Assembly (NCBI GenBank): GCA_020628095.1
Contig: JAHDFP010000004.1
Coordinates: 248,001 to 312,000 of the forward strand
Length of the DNA stretch: 64,000 nucleotides
Direction of reading: 5' to 3'
From: Saprospiraceae bacterium
GTDB taxonomy: Bacteria > Bacteroidota > Bacteroidia > Chitinophagales > Saprospiraceae
The notes below the pieces were generated by a model. It did no database searches. It was given only the letters and a program-made list of their open reading frames with translations, and was not told the DNA's origin. Of the stretch, positions 1 through 9,091 are shown piece after piece; position 1 is the first letter of the stretch; each line of letters begins with the position of its first letter. A program made the translations under genes and the position numbers.

Positions 1-678
1 AGTTGCCGACGGCGAGTAAATCATAACTAACCCACCAACCAGCATGATAAAGCAAACCATAACGAGCTTCGCATTAATCCTCTTCTCAGATATAAGCTCA
101 TAAGCGAGTACGAGCCCCGTCATAAGAAATAAGCTCAGCAGAGCATTCTCGTTAGTACACGCTACAAAGGGAGATAGAAATAATAGCTTATTTATTCCTT
201 GACCATGATCTACATAATCACAAAAGCTTCTCATATAATATAACAAGGGAATCAGAGTCCAAGAATAGTTAACCGATCCTGTCGTCCAGAAGTAAGCATT
301 AGCTAGATCAGGATGAAAGCAAAACAGAAAAAGACAGGACACCAGATATTTTTCCTCAAACCTGTTTTGCTTGTAGCTACCTGGAATAAGTAATCGAGCT
401 ATCCACAAAAAAATGAATGTATTAGCGAAATCAAATATGAATGGCGGCAATAATAGAAGGAATTGTAACATGCAGTGGACAACGTATCTGTAATGCACAT
501 GATGGAAGATATTAGATTGTGATTCTAAAAAGTCTGATAATGATTCTATACGTTCCATACCGACGGGTGCGTCGGTCGGTACCTTCATCATGAACATATA
601 GTCGTCTCCTGGCATATAAGGACTCAGATGATTGAGCCAGAAAAGAAAAATGGGGAATGCAAGCAAAAGAACTCGCAT
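1..678 (-). CDS. Multipass membrane protein, DUF6056-like (C-terminus outside window)
   Basis: The 226 codons seen run off the left edge, so the C-terminus is missing. Several hydrophobic segments are separated by short loops. The motif PGDDY follows the first membrane segment, and WTTGSVNYSWT lies near residue 140. Both resemble DUF6056/GtrA-associated glycosyltransferase-like membrane proteins, where an acidic pair after TM1 and a GS-NY-WT motif are typical. I chose the ATG at 678; an in-frame TTG at 714 directly after a stop would add 12 residues. It lies just downstream of the PorU2-like gene on the same strand (45 bp from its stop) and may be cotranscribed. A role in surface glycan synthesis is inferred only. 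Confidence 0.6.
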   Translation of the reverse strand, partial: MRVLLLAFPIFLFWLNHLSPYMPGDDYMFMMKVPTDAPVGMERIESLSDFLESQSNIFHHVHYRYVVHCMLQFLLLLPPFIFDFANTFIFLWIARLLIPGSYKQNRFEEKYLVSCLFLFCFHPDLANAYFWTTGSVNYSWTLIPLLYYMRSFCDYVDHGQGINKLLFLSPFVACTNENALLSLFLMTGLVLAYELISEKRINAKLVMVCFIMLVGGLVMIYSPSAT

Positions 679-722
679 CCCCCATTTATATGTTTTAATG
701 GTTTTGTATTCCAACTAGACGA

Positions 723-3700
723 TTATCTAAGAATCGCCAATTTACTAAATCCTTTATAGAAAAATCTGTCTATCTTCTCTAAGTCATACTGACCAGAGCT
801 TTGTCCATTTTCCTGAGAACTCACAACGCGATACAGATAGATACCATTAGCTAATTTGTTACCGAACTCATCTGTTCCATCCCACCTATAATCTGTTCTA
901 TTGACACCAATTCTGAGATTGCCCAGTTCTTCCTTAGTGATTTCGCGGACCATCTTACCTGATAGCGTCATTATCTGTATCGTGAACACCTCTGGCACCT
1001 GATTACCTGTTATAGTAAACACGAACTGCGTAGAGCTAGTAAACGGATTAGGGTAGTTCAATACATTAGAGATCATAGACTCTTCTATTACTTTAAATCT
1101 TACCTCTATATCCTGATCGCCAGAAAGATTACCAGAGCCATCTGTTCCCTGTGCATATAGTATATAGTCTCCAGACTCCAGTTCCGGCGTGAAGATTAGC
1201 TTCGCGACCTGATTAGATGAGTCTGCTGGTACAAACATCACATTGCTTGCTGTCAAGTCCACAGGAAATGACTGCGGATCAGGTAAGGCTTGCAAGGCCA
1301 AATTGAAATGTGACACGTCATCTATACTTATCGCGTCAGCTTCGTCTCTTAGTGTCACACAGATAGATGGTGTCGGCGAGACGATGTCTCCATCCATTAT
1401 GTGCATGCCATCAAAGGTGACATCCAGTATCGGATTGATATTATCTCCAGTTACATTGAAATCAATTATACCGATGTTATTAAAATAATATTGCTCAGTC
1501 TGCTCCCGCGCTGGATTAATCTCAACAATAAACTGATTAAGACCTGTCAGGTCAGCCGTCGGATATTCGTAATTTATATCCAAGGATTCTCCTCCTCTGA
1601 GAGGCGCTAGTCTCTCGTAGTCTACATATTCTTGATTCTCCTCGTCCACGATAGTATATTTCACTAAGAGACTATCCATGTCTGTGCCCGTGATATTAGT
1701 GGCAATCGTGCTGAGAGTTAATGTTTCTCCTAGAGATAACGTATCATTATTAAAAATAAATTTTTGCTCTGTATCCAGTATAGCCTCTGGCAGTTCCTCA
1801 TATAATACTCTCCAGTAATCTAACTGCGCCGAAGAGTATGAAGTAGAATCATAAGAGTAAAAATTTATTTTCAGATATGGATATCTGTCTGAGTTAATAG
1901 ACGATATATCGAAATCAAAATTATCTACATTCTCGAATAGAATTTCTTCGTCACCGTCATCATTGACTCCGATAAGGTCTAATCTGTATCTATCCTCGAA
2001 ATTATCTAAGTCCGTAAGATTCCATTGTAATCTATTCCATGTCTGCGCAGGACCGATAGTAGTAGACTGAACTTCTCCTTGGTGCCATTTTCCGATGATA
2101 TTAAATTCTGTCTCTATAATCTGATTTTCGGAGGTGGCTAATATTTCCAGATTATTGAAACTAGGATCTCCCTTTCTGAAACCGAAAATATATGGTACGG
2201 CACCGTTGGATAATTCTCTGACCATCTGAGCACCGTGACTTTCTAGTACAGACATAAGGTCTCTACCAGACGAGGCATCACTAGCCCATTCTTCTGGTTT
2301 GAAATCAAATCTGTTACCAAAGTAAGTCGATTGTTGTGTCAAAATGGTCACATAACTATTGGTCGGTATAACATCTTCTATAAAGGCAATAGCTTTAGCT
2401 CTTTCCTCTGGTGTATCTGTCTTGAACGGAAAGTAATGTCTGTGCTCTGCCCAGGAAGTAAACAAGTAACTATTAAAATATCCCCCATCGGCACTCGGCT
2501 CATTAAGCCAAGGTAGTCCCGTCTGTGCATCAAAGACAGAAATAAATATTCCGTTTCTTATCTCTGGAGCAAACTGGATATAACCCTGTGCATCATTCTC
2601 CGCCGTAATCGTCAGTCGATTAGGGTTGTTATCATCATTTGGATTATGGATATAATGTGCGTTCTTTAGTTTTACTTCTTTGACATTATCGAAATACTGG
2701 AAGGTTCTAGTCTCTTCTTCCATTTCGTAAGTGGTATAGTCATCATATAGCCACTGATAAAAGTGACTCTGGTTCCATCCATCTGAGCTTCCTTCCAGAT
2801 ATACAAAAGAACTGGTATTCCACTTGGCATCAGGATCATCCTTAGGTATAATACGCCAGTAATAGACGGTATTATTAACAAATTCCACGTCAGGATTCCA
2901 CTCTATAAATCCTGGTGATGCTGTGATATCTTTTGTTTCTCTGAGAGGACTATCAAAATTTTCAGTTGTGTCTATTTCAAGCGTATAGATCGCCTTGTCA
3001 GCGAACGCATTAGTTGCAGACGCCTTGAGGGTTGCATCTTTATCATAGACTATTGCAAAGTCCTTAGGATATATCGGGAATGCACTGTTATCAAATACAA
3101 AGAAGCAGTAGCCCTCATTATTCCATGCCACCGAGAGATCATTGTTTTGTTCTGCCGATGGTGCCGGAGCTTCTTGTACCCTGTTATCATAATCTAATAC
3201 GATATTGATTGTATTCTTTCCTATAGCTTCGAAACCCGGGTTTCTGACTCTTACCGTGACAGTCTCTCTATTATAAGGTGCATTAGTCTCAAAGTATATT
3301 GTATCTTTTTTGTCAGAGCCATAAGAATGGATCAGATAGTTATTTAGTGTTCCTCCGATACCGTTACCTATATTGACTAGATCAAACTCGAGGTTGATAT
3401 ACTCATCCTGAGAGCCGACATCTTCTCCCGTATTGACAGTAGAGAAGTCCACGACATAATCTGGTGACTCAGGAGAATAAAGTCTGATAGCCGGGTCGCC
3501 ATGATATACTTTTTGCTGGGCTAGAGTAACATAACCTGTAGAGGAATATAGACCGCCTTGGTCGTATTGTCTTTCGAATAATTCTTTTAGTATCAATGAT
3601 ATAGGCTGCCCATAAAACTCATCACCTAGCATATCGTAAAAACTAATACCCATATCTGCCAATGGTGATATAAAAGCATTACCTGATGACGCTATAAATA

Positions 3701-5750
3701 CGATAGCCCCTAGACCATCTTCTAATATCATCTGCTCACTAAGACTCTCTGTATTCTCATGTATATCGCCCGCATGGCAACCCATCGCAAGCATCACCGG
3801 CCATCGACCATAGTTATCATACTGCTTAGGGTCTTCTACTGAGAAGTCAAAGGTTCCTGCTGATGAGTGACCAAAAAATGTAAGTATAGATTGACCTCTG
3901 TTGATTTCTTTGATAATCTCCTGAGATAAAGAGGTCTGGACAGGATCGCTAGACACCTTCCTGAATGTGACTACCTCCGCACCATATTTATTGGTGGATA
4001 TAGTATCCTTCATATTATTAAGATGACTATAGAGTAGCTCTTGTATTCTAGGGTCTCCTCCACTGAGGTGGATAACATTTTTGAGCCACAACCTTTCTTC
4101 TATAGTCAGACTTTGCAGATCATGTATTCTGGCATATACCCTTGCCTTGTCCAGATATACTCTGACATCTTCTGCCGTCTGCGCAGCTAATCTCCCGACG
4201 CCCACATAAGGGTAAGGCTTATCTCCCTCTGCAAATAATATATTATCTGAACCTGGTTTTCCGTAAGTAGGCACTATATTTTCGAACTCCGTATTATCAT
4301 AACTTCTGCCATAGTTAAGAGCCTTCCCTATGATAAAGGCCATCTCAAAATCTGGCCACTTAGTTCTTATGTAGTTACTAAAGTTTTTGATGGCATGAGA
4401 ATGCTGCTCTACACCATAACCGAATTGCTGTACGATATCCTCTACATTGATAATCCCGACATCGTAATTACCTCCACTCGGAGAAGATCGGAAGTCGGCA
4501 TAAGCCTGCACTTGGTTGACACCGTTTTCTTCTTTATTAAGTTTTCTACTGGTTAGTATAAGATATTCTGGATTAAGATTATCCATGGACTCAAACTTGT
4601 AGGGCTCCAGCCTTTCTACTGTCTTGAGCGCATCTTTAGACGCCAGTATAACTCTTGATCTGAATTGGCCAGATTGTGGAAAAAGAACCTTGGCCACGTC
4701 GTTTTCTATTTTTGCTTCCAGCATTCTATAATTATCAATATCGAAAGCATAATTATTAGCCCCGGCGGAGAACTGGCTGATCTCCATATAATTATTGAAT
4801 GTATTCCCTTCTAGAGAAAACTCAAATGTATTTTGCAATCTCGCAACAAACTCTCTCGGATATATCAGATTAGCATAGGCGATCTTAGTCAGGTCTGATT
4901 GTCTTTGACTCTCTACCCTGATGGTATTGTTTTCTTTTAGTGCTGATGTAGGCAAAGTCTCTGCATAGAACTTAATCTGTGCTCCCTGATATGGATCAGC
5001 AACGAGCGGCACATCATTAACACTCACAAGGACATTATGGTCTGACTGGTTAGCGCCAGTTCTTATCTCCATTTTGGCCAATGGGCCATTCTGATAGATA
5101 TTAGTTGCTGGGAAAGTGAGATTATGTGTTTTCTGCAACCTAGAGCCATATCCCTCTGTCGCCAAAAAGCTAGAATACTCTACCTCTGGCTCATCAAATG
5201 CCACAACAACATCCGTACGATCACTATAAATCTGTGACTCCGTATGCATGTAGAATTTTCTCTTGACTGGAAGGTTACCACTTAGGTCATTATCCAGTTG
5301 CTCATACCTCCAAGCGGTCTGTGGATTGACACCCCAGGTCAGATAGTATACACTGTTATCCGTGTACATACTGTGTCTTGGATTAAGTTGCTCTGTGATC
5401 CAGTTTTGGAAATGAAAACGATCTAGATACCCGTCATTCCTTTCTCCATAAAAAATCAAATAATCATTATTAGTCAAAGATCCCTCTGAGGATAAGTGAA
5501 TGGGCACTTGTTCTCCATTACGAAAAACCTGGATTCCTGCACCGACGACGCCAGCAGGTATTCCCTGTGCCAGCAGTTCCTGATAGGATACTCTGTAGAG
5601 GCCATCTTCATTGACTATGAGCTTGATATAATTTTTACTATAGTCTATCCATTCGTTTCCGTATCTAGTCTGACCATTAATAGTCATCTGGGCTGACAGA
5701 GTACCAGCCATAAGCATTGCTGGTATCAGCAGATAAATCCATTTTCTCAT
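723..5750 (-). CDS. PorU2-like type IX secretion C25 (gingipain-type) peptidase
   Basis: A 1675-residue exported protein with an N-terminal signal peptide (about residues 1-20, ending LSA-Q). The central part is a peptidase C25 domain, with a GHSSAGTFDF segment (His628) followed by MGCHAGD (Cys658), the expected His/Cys pair of gingipains and the PorU sortase. The C-terminus (from about residue 1585, YPNPFTSST) is a T9SS type A sorting domain ending in a WDG-DEFGNKLANGIYLYR pattern. PorU removes sorting domains and attaches cargo at the cell surface. This longer form fits the PorU2 group of putative second sortases better than classical PorU (about 1100-1300 residues). No porV follows. It is divergent from the glycosyltransferase gene, with about 170 bp between starts. 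Substrate specificity is not visible. Confidence 0.85.
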   Translation of the reverse strand: MRKWIYLLIPAMLMAGTLSAQMTINGQTRYGNEWIDYSKNYIKLIVNEDGLYRVSYQELLAQGIPAGVVGAGIQVFRNGEQVPIHLSSEGSLTNNDYLIFYGERNDGYLDRFHFQNWITEQLNPRHSMYTDNSVYYLTWGVNPQTAWRYEQLDNDLSGNLPVKRKFYMHTESQIYSDRTDVVVAFDEPEVEYSSFLATEGYGSRLQKTHNLTFPATNIYQNGPLAKMEIRTGANQSDHNVLVSVNDVPLVADPYQGAQIKFYAETLPTSALKENNTIRVESQRQSDLTKIAYANLIYPREFVARLQNTFEFSLEGNTFNNYMEISQFSAGANNYAFDIDNYRMLEAKIENDVAKVLFPQSGQFRSRVILASKDALKTVERLEPYKFESMDNLNPEYLILTSRKLNKEENGVNQVQAYADFRSSPSGGNYDVGIINVEDIVQQFGYGVEQHSHAIKNFSNYIRTKWPDFEMAFIIGKALNYGRSYDNTEFENIVPTYGKPGSDNILFAEGDKPYPYVGVGRLAAQTAEDVRVYLDKARVYARIHDLQSLTIEERLWLKNVIHLSGGDPRIQELLYSHLNNMKDTISTNKYGAEVVTFRKVSSDPVQTSLSQEIIKEINRGQSILTFFGHSSAGTFDFSVEDPKQYDNYGRWPVMLAMGCHAGDIHENTESLSEQMILEDGLGAIVFIASSGNAFISPLADMGISFYDMLGDEFYGQPISLILKELFERQYDQGGLYSSTGYVTLAQQKVYHGDPAIRLYSPESPDYVVDFSTVNTGEDVGSQDEYINLEFDLVNIGNGIGGTLNNYLIHSYGSDKKDTIYFETNAPYNRETVTVRVRNPGFEAIGKNTINIVLDYDNRVQEAPAPSAEQNNDLSVAWNNEGYCFFVFDNSAFPIYPKDFAIVYDKDATLKASATNAFADKAIYTLEIDTTENFDSPLRETKDITASPGFIEWNPDVEFVNNTVYYWRIIPKDDPDAKWNTSSFVYLEGSSDGWNQSHFYQWLYDDYTTYEMEEETRTFQYFDNVKEVKLKNAHYIHNPNDDNNPNRLTITAENDAQGYIQFAPEIRNGIFISVFDAQTGLPWLNEPSADGGYFNSYLFTSWAEHRHYFPFKTDTPEERAKAIAFIEDVIPTNSYVTILTQQSTYFGNRFDFKPEEWASDASSGRDLMSVLESHGAQMVRELSNGAVPYIFGFRKGDPSFNNLEILATSENQIIETEFNIIGKWHQGEVQSTTIGPAQTWNRLQWNLTDLDNFEDRYRLDLIGVNDDGDEEILFENVDNFDFDISSINSDRYPYLKINFYSYDSTSYSSAQLDYWRVLYEELPEAILDTEQKFIFNNDTLSLGETLTLSTIATNITGTDMDSLLVKYTIVDEENQEYVDYERLAPLRGGESLDINYEYPTADLTGLNQFIVEINPAREQTEQYYFNNIGIIDFNVTGDNINPILDVTFDGMHIMDGDIVSPTPSICVTLRDEADAISIDDVSHFNLALQALPDPQSFPVDLTASNVMFVPADSSNQVAKLIFTPELESGDYILYAQGTDGSGNLSGDQDIEVRFKVIEESMISNVLNYPNPFTSSTQFVFTITGNQVPEVFTIQIMTLSGKMVREITKEELGNLRIGVNRTDYRWDGTDEFGNKLANGIYLYRVVSSQENGQSSGQYDLEKIDRFFYKGFSKLAILR

Positions 5751-5919
5751 TTTTATCTCCTTTTTTGACTAAACTATAAAAATACATTAAATATTTTTAT
5801 AATATGTATTTCTCTAATATATAGGGCTTTGTTGTCAACAATAATCTAAAACACAAAAATATCGACTAACCCAATAAGAATATGTCTGCGCAAATCATTA
5901 TGTGACAAATAATCTTGCC

Positions 5920-7074
5920 ATGACCACTTTTGTTTGTGATCTCATACCTTTATTCATACAATCTGCAAAGTATTTGTCACTTACGCTTTATACTATATTC
6001 TTGATGGGCTTAATCGCCCTACTAATTCAGTTTCTATATTGGTACCTTATATTCCGTCAAGTTGTTAGTTATCCAGTTGGCTCCATAAAACAACCCATTA
6101 ATAGCCCAAGCCATGTTATCATTTGTATTAAAAACGAATATGATAACCTGCAAAAGAACCTAAAGTCCGTATTAGATCAGGATAACCAGCATTATAAGGT
6201 GATTGTTGTAGACGATCATTCTGTCGACAGATCTGTAGAATTTATTGAAAGCCTACAACAAGACGAAAGGCATTTAATTTGTCACAAAATTAGAGAAAAT
6301 CAAAGTGGGAAGAAACAGGCATTGGCTAGTGGAATTGTTAAAGTTGACTCCCCTTGGATCATCGTCACAGATGCCGATTGCACCCCATTAAGCGTCAAAT
6401 GGGTGGATTATATGATCCATACGGCCATTTCTACTTCCCGACAAATTGTCTTGGGCTACAGTCCATATAAGCATGGAAACCGACTTGTAGAAAAATGGTC
6501 GCACTTCGAATCCTGGATTACCGCTGTCCAATATCTTTCACTTGCACTTATAGGCAGACCTTATATGGGGGTCGGTAGAAATACGCTCTATGCTAGCCAC
6601 CTACTATCACCAGAACTTCTATTTCGTCATGGAGACCTTGCTTCTGGCGACGACGATCTGACCATTATGCAGTTGGCGACTGGACAGAATACCGCTATCT
6701 GTATACATCCAGATAGCTTTGTATTGACCTATTCTCAGAATAATTGGAGAGATTACTTTCGTCAGAAGGTGCGACATTTCAGCACAGGACATAGGTATAA
6801 AACCTCGACGATATTATGGCTTAGCATGTTTTCTTTTTGCCAGATGTTCTTTTTTTTGTTCTGTTTTGTGTTATTGATTAAGGGTTACTTTCTGCATGGT
6901 ATTGGACTAATATTAGTCCGATTGGCTTTTATTCTTCCTGTGGCTAAGGCCCTCAAGTCTAAGCTGGATGCCGAGTTTTCATTACTGCATTTTATAATCT
7001 ATGATATGGGGTTAGCATTATTCTATCTGGTGTTTAGTTTTGCAGTTTTATTTCCGAGAAAAAAATCATGGTAG
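5920..7074 (+). CDS. Membrane-anchored family 2 glycosyltransferase
   Basis: A GT2 glycosyltransferase of about 384 residues. An N-terminal membrane segment precedes a GT-A domain with VVDDHS (nucleotide site), TDADCTP (DxD-type metal site), GDDDLTIM (catalytic acid region) and QKVRHFSTG, which stands where processive GT2 enzymes have Q-x-x-RW. Two or more hydrophobic segments close the protein, as in membrane GT2 enzymes that extend polysaccharides or glycosylate lipid carriers. An in-frame GTG at 5902 would add six residues; I prefer the ATG at 5920. The gene overlaps rsmG by 7 bp, so the two are likely translated from one mRNA. The sugar transferred cannot be read from sequence. Confidence 0.8.
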   Translation: MTTFVCDLIPLFIQSAKYLSLTLYTIFLMGLIALLIQFLYWYLIFRQVVSYPVGSIKQPINSPSHVIICIKNEYDNLQKNLKSVLDQDNQHYKVIVVDDHSVDRSVEFIESLQQDERHLICHKIRENQSGKKQALASGIVKVDSPWIIVTDADCTPLSVKWVDYMIHTAISTSRQIVLGYSPYKHGNRLVEKWSHFESWITAVQYLSLALIGRPYMGVGRNTLYASHLLSPELLFRHGDLASGDDDLTIMQLATGQNTAICIHPDSFVLTYSQNNWRDYFRQKVRHFSTGHRYKTSTILWLSMFSFCQMFFFLFCFVLLIKGYFLHGIGLILVRLAFILPVAKALKSKLDAEFSLLHFIIYDMGLALFYLVFSFAVLFPRKKSW

Positions 7075-7706
7075 GTAAGATAGAATTGATTACAAAATAC
7101 TTTGATAACCTGAGCTCTACACAAGAAAGTCAGTTATCCAGACTCTATGATCTGTATATAGAATGGAATCAAAAAATAAATGTCATTTCTCGCAAAGATA
7201 TAGATCAGCTATACCTACGCCATGTATTACACAGTCTGGCGATATCCAAATACATATCATTTCGCCCTGACACCAGTGTGTTGGACCTGGGGACGGGAGG
7301 TGGCTTTCCTGGGATACCGCTTGCTATCTTACATCCAGAAGCAAACTTCCTTATGATAGACGGGAGGTCCAAAAAAATAAAAGTGGTCAGTGCCGTTATA
7401 GAAACTTTGTCTCTACGCAATGCTAAGGCACTGCCCAAAAGGTCAGAAGATATAAAAATGAAGTTTGACTTTGTTACAGCGCGTGCGGTGACCAGACTGG
7501 ATAAGCTCATACCACTATCTCTGAGACTTGTACATGAGAAACACCGCAATGCCATACCCAATGGACTCTTGGCTCTTAAGGGTGGAACATTAGGTGAAGA
7601 AATAAAAGAAGTAGAAAAGCAACATCACATCGAATCTAAAGCCATCTCGGATTATTTTGAAGAAGACTACTTCGATCAGAAATATATCCTATATATTCAA
7701 GTATAG
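7068..7706 (+). CDS. rsmG: 16S rRNA m7G527 methyltransferase RsmG (GidB)
   Basis: A 212-residue protein of standard RsmG length. N-terminal helices carry the family pattern LYDLYIEWNQKINVISR, then RHVLHSL, then the SAM-binding loop VLDLGTGGGFPGIPLA and a Rossmann methyltransferase fold. RsmG methylates N7 of G527 of 16S rRNA in the small ribosomal subunit; loss gives low-level streptomycin resistance in other bacteria. It starts inside the end of the upstream glycosyltransferase gene (TCATGGTAG, where the ATG overlaps the stop region) and is followed after 11 bp by the MscS gene, so the three form a plus-strand operon. Confidence 0.93.
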   Translation: MVGKIELITKYFDNLSSTQESQLSRLYDLYIEWNQKINVISRKDIDQLYLRHVLHSLAISKYISFRPDTSVLDLGTGGGFPGIPLAILHPEANFLMIDGRSKKIKVVSAVIETLSLRNAKALPKRSEDIKMKFDFVTARAVTRLDKLIPLSLRLVHEKHRNAIPNGLLALKGGTLGEEIKEVEKQHHIESKAISDYFEEDYFDQKYILYIQV

Positions 7707-7717
7707 ATGACTTAGCC

Positions 7718-9052
7718 ATGAAAGAGGTCTGGGATTATTTTCTTTTTGAGATTGCAGGTAAGGATATAACTGTAGGGCAGATTGTTCTACTCGTGCTTGT
7801 CATAGGACTTGCTTATTCAGCCTACCGCAGTATCCTCAAAAAATATTTTCCTCAACTATCATCTGACTCTCAGCTACCACAAAAAGAACAAGATCTACTC
7901 ACCTCCCTGCTTAGAGGCTTTGTGCTCGTCGTGGTATTACTGGGTGTTGTACTGACGCTCAATCTTAACTTTACGATTTACTCCTTTGAGTCATTTGACC
8001 TGACCGTATTATTGATTATTAAGGCTCTGATTTTTATTCAGGCAGCCAGATTGTTGTTTTGGTTTGTGTCTAACGTAGTTATACACTCCCGCTATATCCG
8101 AAGAGACCAAAAGGCTAACCCCAAAGAGAGCATAGTAGATAATGAACGTTCTGTAAGGAAGATTATTCAGTACATTTTTTATACCGTCGTTACCTTATTC
8201 GCACTAAATAACTTCGAAATAGATCCGACCATCTTCCGTCGTCGGATCAATGAAGATTTATTCTTCCATTTTAAGTTATCAAATATTGTCTATGCGATAC
8301 TTGTTATTCTTTTGGCACAGTTGTTCGCTTGGGTGATTATACATCTCATCCTTTATAATGTCTATAAGCGTAGAAGAATAGACGTCGGATCACAATACGC
8401 CATTAACCAGCTTGTGAGGTATGTTATATACATCATTGCCTTCGTATTTACTCTGGATGTCCTTGGGATAGACATGAATATAGTACTTGGCGGGGCTGCC
8501 GCATTGCTGGTTGGCCTGGGACTTGGGTTGCAGCAGACATTCAATGATCTCATCTCTGGGGTAGTGTTATTGTTCGAGCGGAGTGTGTCTGTGGGAGACA
8601 TCTTAGAATTTGACGGAACTATCGGAACGGTCAAGAATATCGGACTGAGATCAAGTACGGTCGAGACACACCGTAATATTAGCATGGTCGTACCTAATCA
8701 CATCTTAGTCAATGATAAGGTGATTAATTGGACACACTTTAGCGATAAGGTCAGATTTAAGATTAACCTTGGAGTCGCTTATGGTTCGGATACCACCCTG
8801 GTTAAGAAGCTCTTGCTTAAGTCGGTAAGTGACAATCCTTATGTCCTAGATTACCCTATTCCATTTGTGAGGTTCGAGAACTTTGGTGATTCCGCTTTGG
8901 ACTTTAGCTTATACTTTTTTTCTAGAAACTACATGGTTATCAATGATATCAAAAGCGACATCCGTCTGGAGATAGATAGACTTTTTAGAGAGAATAACAT
9001 CACCATACCATTCCCTCAGACGGATATTAATATTAGGACCAGTGACAGTTAG
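7718..9052 (+). CDS. MscS-family mechanosensitive ion channel
   Basis: 444 residues, with about five hydrophobic segments in the N-terminal 240 residues. These are followed by the MscS core: a pore-lining helix rich in Gly and Ala (GGAAALLVGLGLGL), then QQTFNDLISGVVLLFERS, VGDILEF, GTVKNIGLRSSTVETH and VPNHILVNDKVINWTH. All are hallmarks of the MscS beta domain. The C-terminal alpha/beta domain is complete and ends with FPQTDINIR. Such channels open under membrane tension to release solutes during hypo-osmotic shock. It is last in the rsmG operon and converges on mnmG, with 39 bp between stops. Confidence 0.92.
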   Translation: MKEVWDYFLFEIAGKDITVGQIVLLVLVIGLAYSAYRSILKKYFPQLSSDSQLPQKEQDLLTSLLRGFVLVVVLLGVVLTLNLNFTIYSFESFDLTVLLIIKALIFIQAARLLFWFVSNVVIHSRYIRRDQKANPKESIVDNERSVRKIIQYIFYTVVTLFALNNFEIDPTIFRRRINEDLFFHFKLSNIVYAILVILLAQLFAWVIIHLILYNVYKRRRIDVGSQYAINQLVRYVIYIIAFVFTLDVLGIDMNIVLGGAAALLVGLGLGLQQTFNDLISGVVLLFERSVSVGDILEFDGTIGTVKNIGLRSSTVETHRNISMVVPNHILVNDKVINWTHFSDKVRFKINLGVAYGSDTTLVKKLLLKSVSDNPYVLDYPIPFVRFENFGDSALDFSLYFFSRNYMVINDIKSDIRLEIDRLFRENNITIPFPQTDINIRTSDS

Positions 9053-9091
9053 TAGATGTCCCCTTATCTTACACTCATCTGTAAAAGTGAC

